In this document: piece after piece, positions 34,630 through 44,329 of the stretch | How positions within the stretch are numbered: position 1 is the stretch's first letter | Layout of the letters: the number at the start of each line of letters is the position of its first letter | Assembly (NCBI GenBank): GCA_904066235.2 | Contig: CAJFCV020000001.1 | Span: 13,883,291-13,947,290 of the forward strand | DNA: 64,000 nucleotides | Source: Bursaphelenchus xylophilus | Taxonomy: Eukaryota > Nematoda > Chromadorea > Rhabditida > Aphelenchoididae | Direction of reading: 5' to 3' | Position numbers and translations under genes: made by a program | The notes under the pieces: generated by a model | The model's input: only the letters and a program-made list of their open reading frames with translations | Told to the model about the DNA's origin: nothing | Database searches by the model: none

Positions 34630-34977
34630 AAGCTATGGTATTTCGTGGCGGTCCGGCCTCGAGAGAGCAAAAAAAATGAGCAAAGTGTAGAAGTCGAAAG
34701 GAACAGGATTTTAAGCCGCAAAATTGGCCGCAAAAAGTTGTTCCTGAAACCCACAGATGAATTTGACACATCTTAATCAGTGAAATTAAAAAAATGCCTA
34801 TTCCACGGCTGCTTCAAGGCCTCAGAAACCGTTGAACATTACAAACCGCAAAACTGTAGCTTCACCACGATGCTACAGAACCGCGAAAGGTTTTTAGGCC
34901 GGTTAGACGCTGCAGGCTCGTACACTGTGTGTACATTATTGGCCTTGTGTTTTGTTAGGTTCTTCTTTATGTTTAGT
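34630..34977. other. No gene recognised
   Basis: Unique-looking sequence between two elements. No ORF with a recognisable domain or splice context. Confidence 0.35.
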
Positions 34978-35715
34978 TATCATTCAAATAGGTGGATCGC
35001 TGACGGGAATCGAACTGGACTGTTATGAAAGCCTCCGTCGTCTCATTGCCCCTGCGCTAAGCAGGGGCAATGGATGCGGAGCTTAAAAACGAACATATGC
35101 AAATCTCTTGCTGCAATGAGGTCCTTGCGCAAGCCGTCAGGTGTTACATCATAGCGCACGAGTTGAAAAGGTCTGCTGAGTAGAAAGGTTCGCAAAAAAA
35201 ATTTTCTTACCCAATGGGATCTTGAGGGGGTTTAGGGCAATCGACCGTGCTGATTTCAAAAATCCAATCCACTTTTTAAAATTTCTACTTGTCTTTATTA
35301 AACAATAGTACTGTAAAGTAGTAATTTTGCCTCTGTAAAAGCACTTATCATCAAAAACAGCCAAGAGTTTGCTAGTTTACAGTACTGTTTAAGATATACA
35401 AGTAAAAATTAGAAAAAATGGATTGAATTTTTGAAATCAGCAAAGTCGATTACCCTAAACCCCCTCAAGATCCCACTGGGTAAGAAAAAATTTTTTTGCG
35501 GACCTTTTTGCTCAGCGGCCCTTTTCAACTCGTGCGTTATGATGATAACACCTGACGCCTTGCGCAAGGACCTCGCTGCAGCAAGGGATTTGCACATGTT
35601 CGCTTCGGAGCTCCGCATGCATTGCCCCTGCATAGTGCAGGTGCAATGAGACGACGGAGGCTTTCATAACAGTCCAGTTCGATTCCCGTCAGCGGCCCAC
35701 CTATTTGAATGATAA
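34978..35715. mobile_element. Long fold-back element with tRNA-Met-like ends
   Basis: Left arm ('caaataggtggatcgctgacg', 'cctccgtcgtctcattg', 'ttgcgcaagccgtcaggtgtta') recurs inverted in the right arm up to 'cccacctatttgaatga'. Read on the minus strand from about 35060 to 34990, the arm has TTAGCGCAGGGG (A-box-like), a CTTTCATAACAG loop with CAT anticodon, and AGTTCGATTCCC (B-box-like), suggesting descent from a tRNA-Met gene. The core 35155-35540 carries the 'gggtttagggcaatcgac' and 'gctgatttcRaaaat' words also found in the elements at 25391 and 52072. Confidence 0.7.
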
Positions 35716-35883
35716 CTCATATAAAGAAGAACCTAACAAAAGACTCGCTGCAGCAAGATATTTGCATATGTTCGTTTCGGAGCTCCGTATCCATTGCCCC
35801 TGCATAGAGCAATGGCATGGTCGGCGTGAACCGTGAAATTTATTCGTCGCTGTGCGACACTTTTTTTGCGCGATGGCGCACCA
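35716..35883. repeat. Partial second copy of the fold-back arm
   Basis: 'ctcgctgcagcaagatatttgcatatgttcg' and 'gagctccgtatccattgcccctgcat' repeat the adjoining arm of the fold-back element in direct orientation. It is a partial tandem copy without a matching inverted arm. Confidence 0.6.
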
Positions 35884-36147
35884 TACTAGGCGGGCCAAAA
35901 AGTCTTGACATGTTTTTGCACCGTGCGGACGCATGAATTCGGCGTTGCGACAAGGTGTCGCGCGATAAAACCTTTGGCGGGGTGCGAATGAAGAGCGCGC
36001 TGTGCGTTGTTTACCCTTCTTCAAAGCAATCTTTTTGCACTGTGCGGGGTCGCAGCGCACCGTGAATTTTTCTTATCGCAGCGCGACAAATTTCATGCAC
36101 GACGGCGCACTGTGCAAAAATATCAAGACTTTTTGGCCCGCCTGGTA
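35884..36147. mobile_element. TIR element, family C, second full copy
   Basis: Ends TACTAGGCGGGCCAAAAAGT and its inverse (one mismatch near the right tip). The interior matches 1293-1556 in order, with GCACCGTGC, GCGCTGTGC and GCACTGTGC. Some palindromes differ at single bases between the copies while the position is kept, so the palindromes are an inherited part of the element. Confidence 0.85.
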
Positions 36148-36178
36148 CAAGCATGTCAAGACATTTAGGCCAACCTAT

Positions 36179-36760
36179 CAGTCTGTCGGGAAAATAATGA
36201 GCACTCCGTCGCAAAGAAAGTCGAATTGCTTTTCACTATGCAGTACTATTTCCTGGCAAAGAAATGCGCACAAATTTGTCTTGTTTGTGTTATGTTTTTC
36301 CCGGCGAGCGTCGTGCAGACGGATCCATACAAGAAAACGGCATTCCGCGCGTGCTACAGTCCGAATCCGGTCCGCTCCTGCGAAGACGATACGTGAAGAG
36401 TTATGATCGGAAGTAAAACAAATAAGCAGACGGAAAGTTATGATCGGCAGCGAATCCAGAAAGCGGCGAAATCCGGTCGAATTCCGTCGTAACCGCGACA
36501 TGGAAAAACCTGATGATGACGAGACCGAAGCGGTGGGGATCATAACGGAAGGATCATCCCGAGTTTTTGTTGACTAATTGTTATCGAAAGGGGCGCTGGA
36601 TGCGCAGAAAAACACACCGAGTCGAGGAGGGAGAAAAAGTTTAGCGATCAAAAAGTGATCAGTAACGGAAGAGTCGGGAAGAAAAAAGTTGTGCTAGACA
36701 GAGGGCTCCACGAAGCTCAAGAACCAATTTCACGTCCATTAAATTATGAATATTGGCATT
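36179..36760. mobile_element. Family B left end with unrelated interior
   Basis: CAGTCTGTCGGGAAAATAAT occurs at 36179. The matching inverse end is not found within the usual 150 bp; the next one belongs to the copy ending at 37317. It is probably a broken element or the left end of a larger composite. The ORFs here lack a recognisable domain. Confidence 0.45.
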
Positions 36761-37180
36761 TTCACAAGGTGCCTGGACATGATTTTGCTTTCGCACAGTG
36801 CATGTTGAACCTTTGCCGCGAACGCACCGTGGATTTTTGCCTTTGCGCACCGTGCAAACCTCAAAAGAGCCGATTGAACTGTGCACATTTTCGATCAAAA
36901 TCGCAGCGGCGCAGTTGGGAAAAGCCTACGTCGCAGCGATATTTCAAGCCCGCACCGTGCCAAAAACCCCCGTTTTGCACCGTGCAATTCACTCTGTTTT
37001 GGTTTTTGCACTGTGCATCGAAATATCGCTGCGATACGTAAGCAATGTTTCAACTACGTCGCTGCGTCAGCGTCGCGAATTTGCACAGTGCAAACGGCTG
37101 TGATGACGTTTGCACGGTGCGAAAAATCAATGCGTTTGCGATGGGAAAAAGTTTTTTTTGCCCATGCACTTTATGAAAAT
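36761..37180. repeat. Palindrome cluster bounded by TTTTCATAAAGTGCATGG-type inverted ends
   Basis: About nine GCACNGTGC palindromes lie between 'attttcacaaggtgcctgga' on the left and 'gcccatgcactttatgaaaa' on the right, which are inverted relatives. The same end occurs at about 39998-40022, at 59217-59236 and in part at 4635. It may be another mobile element that carries the palindrome. Confidence 0.55.
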
Positions 37181-37197
37181 ACTACCCCCCCCCTTCT

Positions 37198-37317
37198 CAG
37201 TCTGTCGGGAAAATAATGAGGATTTGTCGCAGGAAATGTCTCGTCGCAGTCGCGCACCAAATCTGCAGCCAAGCGAAGAGATGGTGGGCGATTCCACATT
37301 ATTTCCACGACAGACTG
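37198..37317. mobile_element. Family B MITE
   Basis: Left end CAGTCTGTCGGGAAAATAAT, right end with one change (ATTATTTCCACGACAGACTG). 120 bp, non-coding. Confidence 0.8.
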
Positions 37318-37557
37318 ACAGCGTGGGAGATTGTTTCAGAGATCATGTCGCTGACAGATTCTTGGAATGTTTCCAGTTTCCGCTCACGTGACCCGACCGA
37401 AACATGTGCATCCATCATATCGGTTATCCGAATTGAGCGCCATAACAATGCCGTCTTCGAAAGGTCAATGCAAAAACAAGCGCAGAACCAATTCTCCAGC
37501 ATGATTGATGCAGATCATGCCGTTTTGTTGGGGTTCCCGCTTCCGGTTTAGTAATGT
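37318..37557. other. Spacer between family B MITEs
   Basis: Short ORFs on both strands have no recognised domain. No gene is supported. Confidence 0.3.
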
Positions 37558-37684
37558 CAGTCTGTCGGGAAAATAATGTGGATTTCTGGCGGCTTGGAAT
37601 TGCCCTTATTGGTTTGTGGCGGCTAGGAGATTTGGTGTGAGAAATTTTGCTGCGACAAGTCCACATTATTTTCCCGACAGACTG
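37558..37684. mobile_element. Family B MITE
   Basis: Perfect outer ends CAGTCTGTCGGGAAAATAAT and inverse over more than 20 bp, 127 bp long, non-coding. Confidence 0.85.
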
Positions 37685-37901
37685 ACAGTAGTACTATTGG
37701 GATCTAAATCAATTTCCCAGGAAATTCACATAAGCCAAGGACTATAAATGCTACCGTTCGATCGCAATTTCATTATTCTGTATCCCGATTTTCGGTTGAG
37801 TGTGCGCTTTGTCGTTCGTGCCAATAAATGTCTCTTTTCTACTTCGTTTTCTCGACAGACTGTTATCAGTGGCCATCTACAACTGCCTCGAGTCCGTATA
37901 T

Positions 37902-38046
37902 CAGTCTGTCGGGAAAATAACGGCGGATCGTCGCAGCAAATTAGCTCATGTCGCCGCTATCGCGCACCAAATCCAGCTAGCCCTGGCAAAGCGATGATGG
38001 GCGATTCCAAGGCCCGAGAACCCGCCGTAATTTTCCCGACAGACTG
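37902..38046. mobile_element. Family B MITE
   Basis: CAGTCTGTCGGGAAAATAAC start, GTAATTTTCCCGACAGACTG end, 145 bp. It shares the 'tcgcgcaccaaatc' interior with the copy at 37198. An isolated right-end fragment lies at about 37850. Confidence 0.85.
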
Positions 38047-38049
38047 ATG

Positions 38050-38272
38050 TCAGTGGCGGACCTGATCCAGTGGCAAGAACGTACCATTTTGCATCCGGGA
38101 AGCATCAAAAATGCTGCAAAATACCTCCTTCTCCAAGTCAAAAAAACTCCGATTTCAAAGCCCGCTCTTTTTGTGAGGGCCCTTCTAAACGGAGGTTTTT
38201 TCACTTGGAGAGGGAGGCATTTTGCCACATTTTTTGATACCTCCCGGATGCAAAATGATACGTTCTTTGTGT
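38050..38272. mobile_element. Family A MITE, right end truncated
   Basis: It begins CAGTGGCGGACCTGATCC and has both arms of the hairpin, but after 'ggatgcaaaatgatacgttctttg' the expected GGATCAGGTCCGCCACTG end is missing. Confidence 0.75.
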
Positions 38273-38823
38273 TGGCGCTAAGCCCCAAATTTGCATAAGT
38301 TCGCCAATCCTCTATAAAAGACACAGATCTCATCATTTTATAATCACTTTTTCCTTCTGTGTGTCCAATAAAGACTCCTTCTCTTGGTCTTCTCGTCTTC
38401 CTCGACCGGTCGATCCTCAACTTCAATTCTTCTCCTGGCCTGCCAGTTTTACTTTGCCGCTGGATTAGGTCCGCTACTGTAGTGGATCATCGTGTTCTTG
38501 CTGCAGATTCCGTTGTCTTACGCATATGGCTTCATAATCATCACTTTGAGTGTTGAATTGAGTTCTCGCTAGCGAGACGGACTGTCTCGCCCCTCCCGAG
38601 GTCGACCTTTAGAAAACGGTTATTTTTAAAGCAAATCAATTACGTCCATCCGTCGCATCTTCCTCCCTCGTTCCGCTCCCGTCCAGCCGCCGCTCAACCG
38701 GATCGCCCTCCGGCGCGCAGGGGGCGGTATGGTGGTTGAGTTATGACGGCGTGAAGATGGGTATGACGAGGTCGAACGGTCATCATCCATGTGCAATCAA
38801 GCCCTCTCGCTCCACAAACAGTG
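38273..38823. other. Upstream region of the cuticlin-like gene
   Basis: The last 250 bp are GC-rich compared with the surroundings, with overlapping ORFs of no recognised identity. It probably contains promoter sequence for the ZP gene. Confidence 0.35.
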
Positions 38824-38840
38824 GCGCGATAAAAGCCGTC
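38824..38840 (+). promoter_or_regulatory. TATA-like element of the cuticlin-like gene
   Basis: GCGCGATAAAAGCCG lies about 50 bp before the ATG at 38884, in a GC-rich context where an A-rich box stands out. The spacing suits a core promoter with a very short leader. This is inference from sequence only. Confidence 0.35.
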
Positions 38841-38883
38841 GACGGCGTGGCACGCGTCTATTTGACTCCGCGACACACGAACC

Positions 38884-41800
38884 ATGAGTGCGATGAGGGC
38901 GTGCACGTTGACTGCGTTGTGTGCAGTGGGCCTCCTGGTGCAGGTGGTCGCCATCCCCGTGGACAATGGGGTGGTGGGCGAGCCGGTGGTGGAGTGCGGA
39001 CCGCACGCCATCGAGGTCACCTTTCAAACACAGTAAGCCCCATTTTTTGCGTTCTAATGCAGCTTACTGTAAATGCTAATTGCCATGTTTTCTTGACTTG
39101 TTTCATACTCGATTTCGTATGTTCAGAAACCCGTTCCACGGCCGTTTATATGTGAAAGGAAGAGCCGCTGATGGTGACTGTAGTAATGAACAGATCGGAC
39201 GGACTTCCACGGGAATTACTTTGCCATTCGACGCCTGCAACGTCCAAAGACTCCGATCGCTGTGAGTTGCAGTGCTTTTTACTGTCTTCTTATACGGTAC
39301 TATAGCATGTCGGGAAAATAATGAGCCTTCTGTCGCTTCGAAAATCGCATCGCCGTCGAGGAAATGAATTGCGTTGCGACAAAATAGAATTGCTTTTCAC
39401 TTCAGCGACGCGGGGCGACATTATGGTGATCATTTTCCCGACAGATTAATACTGTGCGATAGTAGCAGTCAAACCAAGAACTCTTGGCAGGCTTTTACAC
39501 GGCGCGGCGAAATGACTTTGCGCGACAAACGATCAGCACAGTGCGCTTTCTTGGCATGCTTTTGCACGGTGCGCTCGGCGCGGCGAAGTGACTCTGCGCG
39601 GCAACCAAAGTGCACGGACATTTTTTTGCTTACGCACAGTGCATTTTGAACTTTTTCCCACGCTTGTCGCCAGCGCACAGTGCATGTTCTCTTTCTGCAC
39701 AGTGCAGCCCTAAAAAAGGCCGTTTGCACTGTGCGTTTTGAATTGTTTCCCACGCTTGTCGCCAGCGCACAGTGCATGTTCTCTTTCTGCACAGTGCAAC
39801 CCTAAAGAAGGCCGTTTGCACTGTGCATTTTGAACTGTTTCCCACGCTTGTCGCCAGCGCACAGTGCAATCCCAAAAAAAGCAAATTGCACATAAACCTG
39901 CTTGTGTCGCGGCGATATTTCATGCACAGTGCAAAAACAAGAAAAGTGAAATGCACGGTGCAAAACGGGGAGATTTTTTGTACTTTACGGGCGGCGACAA
40001 ATGTCCATGCACTTTATGAAAATACCAATTTCTGGGTGATTTTAGAAACCCTAAGGGGATTTTCGCCTCGACCACGGTTGTGATCTCCTTCCATCCGATT
40101 GTAAGTCCACCAAATTCGTTGCAATTTCCCAATCTTTTGTGTAGTTTGTAACCAAAGTGGATCGCGTCTACCACATCCAATGCTTCTACATGGAAGCCGA
40201 GAAGACGGTGAGCCAAAACCTGGACGTCAGCGACCTCACCACCGCCCTGGCGACGCATCTTTTGCCGATGCCGGTGTGCCGCTACGAGGTGTTGGACGGC
40301 TCGCCCACCGGGCAGCCGGTGCAGTTCGCGGTCGTCGGCCAGCAGGTCTACCACAAATGGACCTGCGACACCGACACCCAGAACACCTTCTGCATGGTGG
40401 TGCACACCTGTTTCGTGGACGACGGCGCCGGCGAAAAAGTGGAGCTGCTGGACGAGAATGGATGCGCCAAGGACAAGTTCCTGCTGAACAACCTCGAATA
40501 TCCGGACGACCTGAATGCCGGCCAAGAGGCGCATGTGTTCAAGTACGCGGACCGAGCGCAGCTCTTCTTCCAATGTCAGGTGGCGTTGAGTTTGAAGGAT
40601 GGGGCCACGGAATGCGCACGGCCCGGCTGTGCGGAGCCCGGGAATCGGGTGAAGCGACATTTGAAGAGGTGGGTTATTATCGTAGTTTTATACATAGCAC
40701 TATAATATAATAGTAACAGTCTGTCGGGAAAATAATGAGCACTCTGTCGCATCCAAAAATCGTGTCGCCGCCGAGAAAATAAATTGTGTCGCGACAAAGT
40801 CAAATTGCTTTTCATCGATGCGATTTATACTCATTATTTTCCCGACAGACTGACAGAATGTCTTTACATGTTGCCGCGGTCCGCACCGTGCACAAAAACC
40901 TCCCATTTTGCACCGTGCATTCCACCATTTTTTGGTTTTGCACAGTGCATCGGAATATCGCGCTTTTTGTGGCTTGCACGGCTCGAAAAATAAAAAAATG
41001 CACGGTGCGTTCGTTTCGCGACAAACTTTTATCCGCACTGTGCAGCACTTTGCGACAACTTTTTTCATGCACGGTGCATATTTTTTTGCGTGGACATTTC
41101 CCCCACAATGCACTGTGCATTTTGACCTTTTTCCAGGAATTGTCGCTAACGCACAGTGCATTTTTATATATTTTCGCACAGTGCAAACCAAAAAAATGTC
41201 GTTTGCACCGTGCAAATTCTTCGGCAAACCTGCGGCGACGCCAAATGTTTACTTTTGCACAATTTTTTTTGTTTTTTGCACCGTGCAATTTCATAGGCTT
41301 TTTTAGAAAAAAGTCAGCTAACATCCAGACTTTTTTCGCACGGTTCGAGTCGCAAAAATTGCTCCCGCGACTTTGCGAACGGGCCTGTACTCCCTCAATG
41401 GGTTGTAATCACTTCCCTACCAGAGATTGCCACGGCTCCGGAGTCGGCTCTTGGCTCCGGCTCCGAGCCGAGAGCCGGAAATTTTGGGGTCGGCTCCGGC
41501 TCCCGAGCCCAAAGTCGGAGCCAGGCTTCCCAGCGGTCAGAAAAGTAAAAATTTCGTGATCTTGTTAAACCAAATTGCTTAAAACACGCTGCGGAGGATG
41601 TGACTTGACTGCAAAAACGTTGGCTGTATGATCTCTGGCACTAATAACTTTAATTTTTGGAAAAATATTTTTTAAAAAACATTTTGCATAGGAGCCGGGA
41701 TTCGAAGCGGGGGGCCTTTTTAAATTTTGCACGGAGCCGGAGCTGCAAATTTGGCCTCGGCGCGAAATTTTGACCGTGGCAATCTCTGCTTCCCTACCCA

Positions 41801-42039
41801 CATTTCCCTTTACCTGCAGCCTTTCTCACTCAATTTTCAGCCTCCCCTTGGACACCCTCAATTCCGTGGACGTCGCATCGCCAGAAATCACTGTTCTTGA
41901 CGCCGACCTCGTCCACCATCAACCCGAACCCACAACCGACGTCTGTGTGCAGCCATCTCCAGTGTTATTCGTGGTTTTCGTTGGAGCCATAGCCTTGACA
42001 ATTTTGGTCATCATTTTATTGGTGAATCGACGAAACTAG
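38884..42039 (+). CDS. Cuticlin-like ZP-domain transmembrane protein
   Basis: Five exons (38884-39032, 39127-39261, 40046-40100, 40145-40668, 41841-42039), all phases matching, give 353 residues. Residues 1-24 are a signal peptide. The ZP module starts at VECGPHAIEVTFQTQNPFHG and continues with LPFDACN, NPKGIFASTTVVISFHPIFVTKVDR, IQCFYMEA, PMPVCRYEV, VYHKWTC and LLNNLEYPDDLNAGQEAHVFKYADR. A furin-type site RVKR (281-284) precedes a spacer, one TM helix (about 328-349) and a tiny NRRN tail. This is the CUT-1/CUT-6-like architecture: a secreted or cleaved ZP protein that polymerises in cuticle such as alae. AATAAA lies at 42122. Introns 2 and 4 are filled by palindromes and transposons. The specific cut/cutl orthologue was not assigned. 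Confidence 0.93.
39306..39447. mobile_element. Degenerate family B MITE in cuticlin intron 2
   Basis: 'tgtcgggaaaataatgagcc' on the left and 'atcattttcccgacag' on the right, with family B interior words ('gtcgc', 'gaaatgaattg', 'ttttcacttcagcgac'). Confidence 0.7.
39448..40022. repeat. GCACNGTGC cluster in cuticlin intron 2
   Basis: About fifteen palindromes. A ~70-bp unit ('ttttgaactgtttcccacgcttgtcgccagcgcacagtgcatgtt') repeats near 39640, 39735 and 39825. The right edge is 'tgtccatgcactttatgaaaat'. Confidence 0.8.
40717..40852. mobile_element. Family B MITE in cuticlin intron 4
   Basis: CAGTCTGTCGGGAAAATAAT start and perfect inverse end, 136 bp. Interior 'gagcactctgtcgcatc' and 'aattgtgtcgcgacaaa' match the copies at 314 and 3832. 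Confidence 0.85.
40853..41420. repeat. GCACNGTGC cluster in cuticlin intron 4
   Basis: About fifteen palindromes with 'cgcgacaa' words between them. The 170-codon minus-strand ORF and the 257-codon plus-strand ORF over this interval are palindrome read-throughs. Confidence 0.8.
41421..41788. mobile_element. GGCTCCGG element with direct target duplication
   Basis: CTTCCCTAC lies at 41412-41420 and again at 41789-41797. Ends CAGAGATTGCCACGG and CCGTGGCAATCTCTG are perfect 15-bp inverted repeats. Inside are GGCTCCGG repeats and the 'gtgccagagatgatacagccaacgtttttgc' region in inverse, shared with 3030-3200. Insertion in the last intron of the ZP gene. Confidence 0.85.
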
Positions 42040-42356
42040 GTTCAAAATTCATGCCATTTTTGGAAATTTTTATGCCAAATCAGCGATCTCATTGCCTCTT
42101 TTGCCTAGCCATTTTCGATATAATAAAAAAATTTGATTCAATTTGGGGGTTTATTATTTATAAGTTACAGTAAGAACGAGGGAGAAATACGTGGTTCGAG
42201 AGCATGATAATGAGTTCGAAAAAGGGCTTCCACAATTTTTTTAGGTATTGGGAAGGATTGTCAACAAACACTTATAAATATTGAGGGGTAAACAAGACGA
42301 GGGATAGCTGAAATTACACTTGTCATCAAGTACAATGTCAGCTCAAACATTGGCCC

Positions 42357-43528
42357 TTAGATGGGCTTGATTTTGAAGTGGAGGCCCATCAGGGAGAAAA
42401 CCAAGCACTTCAGGTCCTGGACCAAGTAGTAGAAGCAGCGGAGGCCATCCGCGTCCTCGCTGTCCTGCACATCCATCAGCGACCCAATCTTGGAGGTGGT
42501 GAAGGAAACGTGCTCGTCGCCGATCAGGATCTCCAGCTCTTGGCGGCCCACTCGGTCGGGCTCGGGCCATTTGTTGTCGTCTTCCTGGAAATCGCAGAAT
42601 CATTTCCGATCTTCAACAAAATTTTTGCAAACAAATTTATCAGCTGTTATGAACCAAAAAAGTATAGTTTTTGGATGAAAACTGCATTTTTCGACCAATT
42701 TTTATATTACTTTAGATGGTTATAGGTGTTTTTCGGCCGAAAAAAGAGATTTTTTGTATTGAAAGCAGAGATTTTTTTGGCTGAAAATCAAGAATTTTCA
42801 ATTTTTGACATAGTGACGGACCTGATCCAGTGACAAAAAAAGTACCATTTTGCATCCGGGCAGTATAAAAAATATAGCAAAATACCTCCCTCTCCAAGTC
42901 AAAAAAAAACTCCAATTTCAAAAGCGCACTAGCTTTCACGTGCGGGCCTTCAAAACGGAGTTTTTTACTTGGAGAGGGAGGCATTTTGCCACATTTTTTT
43001 ATACTTCCCGGATGCAAAATGGTACATTTTTTGACACTGGATCAGGTCCGCCACTGTATCAAAAATTGAAAATTCTAGACTTTTCAACCAAAAAAATCTG
43101 CTTTCAATAAAAAAATAACCTTGTTTCGTCCAAAAACACCTATAACCACCTATTCGTCGAAAAAATGCAATTTTCCTCCAAAAACGATACTTTTTTGGTT
43201 CATAACATCTGTTTTCTGCTTCAACAAACCTTTTTCTCATCCAAAGAACCCTAAAAAAAACAACAAAAATCAAACTTCTTACCAACAAAATATCCGATTC
43301 CAGGACGATTCTCTTGAGTTCGGCGAGGACCGTCTTCGACACGACACACTCCTTGCGGATCAGGGTGTCGTTCTTGTAGTTGCTGTTGTTGGCGTACCGC
43401 AGCTTTCCATCGGGTCTGAAGTCGAATTCCAGGAATTCGTGACCGAATTTCCCCCGATGTCCCACGTAGTAACGGAGGTAAAAGCGGTCGCTGGAGCGGT
43501 CCTTCTTGGCTTCGGTGGTCTCTCCCAT
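42357..43528 (-). CDS. mag-1: Mago nashi homologue, exon junction complex core
   Basis: Two exons (43528-43283 and 42584-42357) give 157 residues. The first carries [51 protein letters not shown] Mago sequence and the second begins [19 protein letters not shown] and ends [12 protein letters not shown], the conserved C terminus. Mago pairs with Y14 (RNP-4) to clamp eIF4AIII on spliced mRNA and acts in mRNA localisation, quality control and germline sex determination in C. elegans. An acceptor (tttag) lies about 25 bp before the ATG. The gene ends 315 bp from the convergent cuticlin gene. The single 698-bp intron is almost wholly a palindrome (see 42640-43220). Length is close to the family's about 150 residues. 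Confidence 0.97.
42640..43220. mobile_element. Nested palindromes filling the mag-1 intron
   Basis: The outer arms are 'gttatgaaccaaaaaagtata', 'ggttataggtgttttt' and 'tttttggctgaaaatcaaga', with diverged inverse copies at 43060-43215. The centre is a complete family A MITE (42812-43056, right end GGATCAGGTCCGCCACTG). The MITE appears to have inserted at or near the symmetry centre of an older palindrome. Confidence 0.75.
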
Positions 43529-43554
43529 GCTTCACTGTCAAATTCAGGCTCTAA

Positions 43555-44329
43555 AACACAAAATTAAACTTCAAAAAATCACAATAAAATCTAAAATTTT
43601 ACCAAATTTGACCTCATCAGGTCAAGTGTAATATAAAAATCTCTCCGAATCTTCGAAAAAACAATATAAAAAATAAAATCAAATGTATTTCAGTGCATTC
43701 AAACACTCTGGAATCTCCAATCTTCACAAAAATCCCAAAAATTAAACTTTTTACTCAAAAAATGCCAGTAAAATTAAAAATTAAGTAAAATTATAAATAA
43801 AAAGTCGTGAGAAAGAAATGCAAGACCATTAAAATCACTTTGCCGGGGGCTGAAATTAGAAGACATTCGAGGATTCGCGGGTTTCGAGACCAATATCCAG
43901 GGAAATCGACCCTCTCTTACCATGTGCAATATCTGAGGCCAAACAATTTTTTATGTCCATTTTTACAGCAGAAATTTCCCAAAGCTCACATTGTTCCTCA
44001 ATAAAGCCAATGGTAAGGTGCGATCGGCAGAAAAAAATCAAAAAAATTACATGAAGATCATCAGTTATATGTTAAAATAAAAGTTAGATTCAACAAATTC
44101 TAGCGGTAAAACTTGACCCTACATTATCCACAAGCCACAAATTTTGAATTTACAACACAAAGAAGCTATTAAACACCATTTTCATTACATTACTATCTTT
44201 TTTCCCCAAAAAACATCAAAAATCTCTCTAAAATAATGTAAAATCAAGTCTCACGTGCTTCCAACAACTCTACAATATCCCTAACTCCTTTACAGCATCC
44301 TTTAAGACCTCTGAGACACCTTGCTGGCT
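43555..44329. other. Between mag-1 and the HDAC gene
   Basis: AT-rich. Contains a 'gtcaagtgtaatataaaaat' word near 43620, one of many TCAAGTGTAATAT motifs in the window. No exon is supported. It likely holds the HDAC 3' UTR; the 800-bp spacing is longer than usual for an operon. Confidence 0.4.

Noticed and set aside
36179..37317. One large composite transposon bounded by family B ends.
   Set aside because: A complete 120-bp family B element already accounts for the right end, and no target duplication links 36179 to 37317.
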